A stretch of DNA of 64,000 nt from Osedax fenrisi (Eukaryota > Annelida > Polychaeta > Sabellida > Siboglinidae). This document shows positions 38,821-64,000 of the stretch, one piece after another. The stretch's first letter is position 1; each line of letters opens with the position of its first letter. A program made the position numbers and the translations under genes. The notes beneath the pieces are model-generated. The model searched no databases. It was not told the DNA's origin and worked only from the letters and a program-made list of their open reading frames with translations. The stretch is taken from assembly GCA_964019155.1 (NCBI GenBank), contig OZ025245.1, positions 9,688,044-9,752,043 of the forward strand. Reading direction: 5' to 3'.

Positions 38821-39118
38821 TTGTATTTTTATTACTATTATTTTATTGTGGCACAGTCATTTCATTCCATCAAGGAACATAGATGAATATTTTCACCTAT
38901 AAACATATGACCCTAATATATATTCGAATCCTATCTCATATTTAGGTATTTATTTGTGTTAACGAGAGACGATTATTTATGTATGCACGCTTATATGAGA
39001 TCACTTCTAACTATTATTGTATGACCTATTTTAGTGGTCCGAAGGAGGATTGAACCCGCACCGCGTGTCTCGCGTTATAATAAATGTATATCTGATATCC
39101 AACCTAACCACACAGCCA
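38821..39118 (-). mobile_element. SINE, full length but diverged
   Basis: Whole family layout with many changes. The B box is still visible (GGTTCAATCC in reverse complement) and the head ends near 39118. An older copy than those near gene 1. Confidence 0.8.
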
Positions 39119-39503
39119 ATTTTCAATATAGTTAATATTATTAGGTTCTAAATTAAAGAACGTATACACGTATGTATAGATATTAATGTACTTGATATGT
39201 CCTTCAGACACCTATTGTAAACTACACCCGAGTAACCAGATCTTGATGTTATTTAATATAACATCGCAAATGTCAGGCAGATTATGGTTTTAAATCATGA
39301 TGGATATGCGCTGTGTATTTACTAGTGGGTACCTGCAGATATAAACATGATTATCAATTATGCAAACATATATTACTATGATTGTATCTATGATAACTAT
39401 GTGATTTATTTAACTTGGTCTTGGTTATAAAACTATGCATTATAATCCACATGATGCACACCACAACGCGAACCTGTATATATATATATACTGTATGTAT
39501 TTG
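39119..39503. other. Intergenic, no gene seen
   Basis: No coding or RNA signal recognised before the hAT element. Confidence 0.4.
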
Positions 39504-41466
39504 TACTATATAAATTTCAAATCTCAAATATTTTTTTGTCGGTTCGGTTCTAATTTTTAATTTTCGGTATTTGGAAAGATTTGATTGTCTCAAATATTTG
39601 TTTTAAATTTAGTTTCGGTACGGTTATATCATGTCGAGTAATTGTTCGGTTAGAGATCAATTAACATAATTATGTATTAAGTGTCTTTCAACCATTTTAC
39701 AATTTCCATTACATTTTATATAATTAATTTTATTATCAGTTATTACCTATATGATAACATATTTAAAATATCATTCTATCAAGGACAGTGTGTCCGTGAT
39801 TTATTATTCATTAGTAATAGTATTCATTAATAATAATATTTAAAAATAAATACGTATATTCTAAATATCAAGAATGAATATCATTAGATGAAGTTGAAAT
39901 GATTTATAATCTGTACTAATATATATAAATTATAATCTATAAACCGTTAAAAATATATTTGTCTACAAATACATTTTAAAATAATATTTAACACTATAGT
40001 ATATATCACATAATTATAATAGTTAATAATTAATTTATTTGTATTTTTATTAATTATTTATCGAACTTAATTAGTTATGTATATGCTAAGTATATTATTA
40101 TAGTATAAATATTTACTAATATTACTAATTATGGTATATATATATATATATATATACTAAGTAAACTATTTATATTTAAGCTTCTATGATAAGGTATATA
40201 TATACACCATAGCATATAGTATATAGGGGAAAGTATCCGATTACCGACCCCCTCTCGTATCTCAGTAATTATAAGAGATACCAATAAATTATATATTCAT
40301 GAACTGTTAGTAATTTAATGATAAATAGGAATAAGTATTTTGTATAAAAAAATAGTTAATCCTACAATTTGTATTTGATTAAATATAATATTCTGTTTTT
40401 ACATTTTAAATATTTGAATAATAACTTTTTTTAAATCATTGTAAATACTTTATTAATTAAAAGAAAACTTAATACTGCACATAATATTGTAGATCAATAA
40501 AATGTTTATAATTTTTATAAAAATAATTTAATTTGAATAAATATTAACCAATATATCTTAATTATAGTAACCCATGTGAATTTCCTATTACCGACCCATA
40601 TGATTTATAATATCCAATCAAAATAGATTCGTATTTTACTTTAAAATATGTCGTAGGTTGTTTGTGTATCATTGATATAGATTTAGGATTCATGATTCCA
40701 GTTGATTATATACATACTGATTAATAATTAAATAGTAAATAATAATATAAACTATTTTAATATAATTACTATAAAGTTTAAATTTAAATTTAATATTACT
40801 ATTAAAACATAAATTTAATACAAAATAAATTGCGTGAATGTTATAATTAATTATATGTATGTATATATATTTGTATTGGATATTATAATACTACAATTAT
40901 TTATACCACGATTATTTTATGGGTCGGTATTATATACATGTATCCTATTACCGACCTCCTGGTTATTCTTGTAAATATAATAATATCAAACATTTAAAAT
41001 AGCTACATTATTCATTGCCATAATATTACCCTAATTACAAAATTTCAAATACATATATTTAATATTGAATAAGTTATTACAAATAATTTAGAAGTCGGTA
41101 ATCGGAGACTTTCCCTTATATATACTAATGATAGGATTATAAGAATAGTAAAGTATTTAATAAATAATTAATAATTATTAATTAATTAAAATTATTAATT
41201 ATTCAATTCTAATTTATTAATTAATAATTATTTATAAATAAATTAATATTATTAATTATTAATAATTTATTTGTATTTAATAATTAATTAATTTCTAATA
41301 ATTAATTAATTAATATCTCATTTTTTTCTTCGTTAATTATTTAAAAATATTATTAAAAGATTTGAAGTTCTCGAGAACATACGTGAGATTTAAAGTTCTC
41401 GAGAACAAAAATGTTAAGATTTGAAGTTCTCGAGAACAACCAATTATTTGAAATTGTACAGCACTA
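39504..41466. mobile_element. Second copy of the GTTCTCGAGAAC hAT element, carrying a nested insertion
   Basis: Same ends and interior as 11435..12661: AAATTTCAAATCTCAAATA at the left, three GTTCTCGAGAAC palindromes at about 41366..41435, and TTTGAAATTGTACAGCACTA at the right. It is longer because an 891-bp TA-flanked element is inserted at 40226. The target duplication is only approximate. It lies about 0.7 kb upstream of gene 2. Confidence 0.85.
40226..41116. mobile_element. TA-flanked TIR element, TACCGAC group, subfamily 1, copy 1
   Basis: Ends GGGGAAAGTATCCGATTACC and, inverted, GGGAAAGTCTCCGATTACCG, with TA on both sides. The interior repeats ATTACCGACC words. It is nested inside the hAT copy at 39504..41466. 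Confidence 0.9.
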
Positions 41467-41567
41467 GTATGATGTATGATGTAAAATGTATTACATTTAA
41501 TCATGTGTATATATATATATAAACACTATTATGATATTATATATTTACTATTTAACACGTATTCACT

Positions 41568-41613
<46 letters not shown>

Positions 41614-42154
41614 GAATTAAAATCTAGATTGTATCCATTATTAATATATTAATTATTACGAGATAATGTAACGTAAACAAATCTACACTAACATAACCCA
41701 TACGTGATTATTTATATAATTGATTTTATAGCATTTCTTTAAATATTCGTATGATATTATATATAATATATATTGGTATATATATATATATACCAATATA
41801 CATTCGTATGCCTTCGTATATATTATATGTTATATATATATATGTATATATAGTGTTATCTTCCAGCTTTAACAGGTGCGCGACATGTGCAGTACGGTTA
41901 TTACACGTGGTGTCAACGTAATCATTAAAAATGTAATCATTTAAACGATCTTTATTTTAATGAGTATCCAATTTATTTCATATATATATATGTATGTGTA
42001 TGTGTGTTTGTGTTATATAGTAATTAGATTTGTATTTATATTAGATATATTAAAATATTAGATAATCTCAAATTAGTAGAAATATACATACGTATCATAA
42101 TAATACAGTTATTAAATAGAGTTGAATGTTAAGCGATGCAGTATTAAATTCTAC
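41467..42154. promoter_or_regulatory. Upstream region of gene 2
   Basis: AT-rich with (TA)n at 41574..41611 and a GC-richer patch at 41865..41925. The promoter of gene 2 should lie here, but I can name no specific motif, and no clear similarity to the gene 1 upstream region is visible. Confidence 0.3.
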
Positions 42155-61225
<19,071 letters not shown>

Positions 61226-61299
61226 AACATTCCACTGTAACCTATCGACATATGTATCAGCGAATAATGCCAATACCTATAGGTGTACATGTTATCCGT

Positions 61300-61305
61300 A
61301 ATAAA
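61300..61305 (+). promoter_or_regulatory. Probable poly(A) signal of gene 2
   Basis: AATAAA lies 75 bases after the stop, close to the 86-base spacing in gene 1. Confidence 0.5.
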
Positions 61306-61509
61306 ATGCATGATAACTATAATCGTATGAGATCAGTACACACGGTATTATATAATGACAGCATATACATCATTATATGTAGGTAATAGTATGTATTATT
61401 CAGCAGACTAGGTTATCGGACACGCAGGTAACAGGACTCGGTTCAATCTAAGTCCGCACAATTACGATAATTATTAAAATAATATTTAGAATAATTATTA
61501 TATTGTATA

Positions 61510-62468
61510 GGGGAAAATCCCCGATTACCGACCCCTAAATGATTATTTGTAATAACTTATTCAATATTAAATATATTTATTTGAAATTTTGTAAATAGGG
61601 TAATATTATGTCGATGAATAATGTGGCTATTTTAAATTTTTGATATAATTATATTTACAAGAATAAACAGGGGGGTCGGTAATCTGATACCTGTTCCTAA
61701 TACCGACCCCCTTCCCCTATTACCGACCCCCTAAAATAATAGTGATATACATACTTTTAGTATTATAATATCCAATCAACATAGTAGATATTAATAAATA
61801 TAATTAATTATAACATGCACGCAATTATTTTTTATCGAATTTATGTTTTAATAGTAATATTAAATTTAAATTTAAACTTTATAGTAATTATATTAAAATA
61901 GTATATATTATTATTTAATATTTAGTTATTAATCAGTATGTATAATATAATGGAATAATGAATCCTTAATCTATATCAATGATAAACAAACAACTTAAGA
62001 CATATTTTAAAGTAAAATACTGATCTATTTTGATTGGATATTATAAATCACATGGGGGTCGGTATTAGGGTAATTTAGGGGGTCGGTATTAGGAAAATCA
62101 TATGGGTTGCTATAATTAAGATATTTTGGTTAATAGTTATTCAAATTGAATTATTTTTATAATAATTATAAACATTTTATTGATCTACAATATTATGTGC
62201 AGTATTAAGTTTTCTTTTAATTAATAAAGTATTTACAATGATTTAAAAAAAGTTATTATTCAAATATTTAAATAGTAAAAACAGAATATTACATGTTATC
62301 AAATAACAATTGTAGGATTAAATATTTGTTAAAACAAAATACTTATTCATATGTATCATTAAATTACTAACAGTTCGTGTATATATTATTTTTTTATATC
62401 TCTTATAGTTACTGAGATACGAGAGGGGGTCGGTATTAGGAGGGGGTCGGTAATCGGGGACTTTCCCC
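61510..62468. mobile_element. TA-flanked TIR element, TACCGAC group, subfamily 1, copy 3
   Basis: Ends GGGGAAAATCCCCGATTACC and, inverted, GGGGAAAGTCCCCGATTACC, TA on both sides, 959 bp. It is inserted in the opposite orientation to 58176..59115; interior blocks such as TAGGGTAATATTATG match in reverse. Confidence 0.9.
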
Positions 62469-62473
62469 TATAA

Positions 62474-62520
62474 TTGTGTGCGAGTGTGTGCGAGTGTGTG
62501 CGGGTGTGTGCGAGTGTGTA
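62474..62520. repeat. GTGTGCGA octamer repeat
   Basis: About five copies of GTGTGCGAGT directly after the TA-flanked element. Confidence 0.85.
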
Positions 62521-62740
62521 TAACTTACCGCCATTAATGATGAGCGCCTTAACACTATGGGCATGGCTTAATTGTGTGGATTGCATGAAGGTTTCACCAA
62601 CTTAAATAACAATAACAATATATATATATATATATTCATATCATGTCTGAATTATTCGTCAGTCCATGTTTGTTCCATATATTCCCTATGTTCTCTATCG
62701 CTTTTGGCAGTTCGTTTGGTGTCATAGACTTATATTCTAA

Positions 62741-62960
62741 TAGTAGCAACATATTAGCAGTATAATATACTTTTAACATTAATAGCAGCATAATAATAGC
62801 ATAATAGACTATTAATGGCAACATAATAGCATGATAAATTAATAGCAGCATATTATACATTTAATTGCAACACAATAGCAGCATAATAGCACAATGTAAA
62901 CATATGAGGCTATTATATATGCTATAATATTGCTATTATGAGGCTATTACTTTAGCTGGG
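62741..62960. repeat. Degenerate AATAGCAGCAT repeat
   Basis: Loose repetition of TAATAGCA and GCAACA words across about 200 bases, ending in an inverted pair around ATGAGGCTATTA. Confidence 0.6.
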
Positions 62961-64000
62961 TATCTCTAAACCTATTTATGTGCATCCATTTTCTTCATCC
63001 ATATCATATAATGCTACCGCCCATTAACAATACACGCATGCAGATGATATACCTATTTATACACTAACCCACTAGAGGTGTGAATACACAATTATTAATA
63101 TGTTTCCATGCCATTAATACCATTGATTGGTTATCACGATATAACATTCATCTTAAAACTAACAATATATTGTATCAACATCCCTATTAGTAATGTATTA
63201 AAATTAAATTAAATTAAACATATGCATAAATGTTCTACTACTAACACTGCCATATATCATGTATATAAACTCGACACATTAAAATATCACTTTTATTATT
63301 ATTAAACTTGTAATAATTTACTTATACTTTTCGCTTAGATTATTTCTCTTCCAAACAAATAACCCATCTAGCATATCCACTTGAACTGTGGTATATAAAT
63401 GATAGATTTTCAATGAATATTTATAAAATGGCGATTAAATATATTATTATTATTTATTACTATTTAAGTATTCAAATAATGGAGAATTTTGTATTTACTA
63501 AGATAGATTTGTATTTAGCTGTAAATCTATATTACTAAGTGACATCTTTTCAATACATTAAATGCATTATTTTTCAAATAATTTTGAATATATACTATTT
63601 GCTCTTTGCTAATTTCTTTATTATATTATATAAACAAACAAATAAACGAATTAACAATTTAAATAACGAATACAAATTAAATATGAAATATGATAATATA
63701 ATGCTTGAACTATATTTAGAATATTCTATTTTAAGATTAGGTAGCAAATTTACTACCTAAAATTAAAATTGGGTAGCAAACTTTAAAAAGTGATAGTGAA
63801 TCTGCTACCAATTTATATTTAGAGTATATATATATGACAATGTATTCAATAATTATTTGTATAACAATTCTATTTCACCCAATATATATATATAAATCAC
63901 GTGATTGTTTTATTTACAATCTATAATTTTATTATATTTATTCAAAATTCCTCATTAAATATAATATTAAAGAGATATTATAGAACCTCAAAAATATAAA
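62961..64000. other. AT-rich sequence to the window end, no gene seen
   Basis: No exon similar to genes 1 or 2 was found. The stretch 63745..63815 has repeated GGTAGCAAA words with inverted TACTACC, possibly a transposon end; similar words occur at about 22270..22310. Confidence 0.4.

Noticed and set aside
42122..42154. Upstream extension of gene 2 exon 1 from TTG
   Set aside because: TTG is not a credible start here; the first ATG at 42155 already gives a signal peptide.

Overview
The window is nuclear DNA from a very A+T-rich (about four-fifths by eye) invertebrate animal genome. The evidence is GT-AG introns, CR1-type and other non-LTR retrotransposons, a tRNA-derived SINE, hAT and TA-flanked DNA transposons, and dense (TA)n, (ATT)n and minisatellite arrays. 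I could not fix the phylum. No prokaryotic operon, rRNA or CRISPR array is present.

The main content is one multi-exon gene present twice in tandem on the + strand. Almost all of it lies in exons too short to appear as long open reading frames. Gene 1 (9595..36058, 11 exons, 1212 coding bases, 403 aa) and gene 2 (42155..61225, 11 exons, 1233 coding bases, 410 aa) share exon order and intron phases. Exons 5, 6, 7, 9 and 10 have identical lengths in both copies, and intron 9 is 55 bp in both. Each predicted protein is type I transmembrane: signal peptide, an ectodomain of about 310-330 residues with six conserved cysteines, one membrane segment, a basic juxtamembrane stretch, and a short tail with a conserved Glu-Glu-x-Ile-x-Tyr motif. 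The ectodomain looks like two related domains, exons 1-4 and exons 5-7, with matching intron phases. I do not recognise the family; it could be a fast-evolving receptor.

Layout. 1-9.5 kb holds a degenerate LINE (680..6206, minus) interrupted by a 2.59-kb TA-flanked transposon carrying a 37-bp satellite, then a TA-flanked element and a SINE. 9.6-36.1 kb is gene 1. Its intron 2 holds a hAT element, three antisense CR1 fragments and a 1.05-kb (ATT)n tail; intron 3 a sense LINE split by a hAT insertion; intron 6 a 2.75-kb G-free minisatellite ending next to exon 7; intron 10 a 2.7-kb degenerate tandem-repeat element. 36.1-42.1 kb is intergenic, with SINE pieces and a hAT element carrying a nested TA-flanked insertion. 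42.1-61.3 kb is gene 2; its introns hold a TTAA-flanked element, a TA-flanked element, a hAT element, a complex foldback, a SINE piece and a long LINE reverse transcriptase ORF (54582..56599, antisense). 61.5-64 kb has a further TA-flanked element and no recognised gene.
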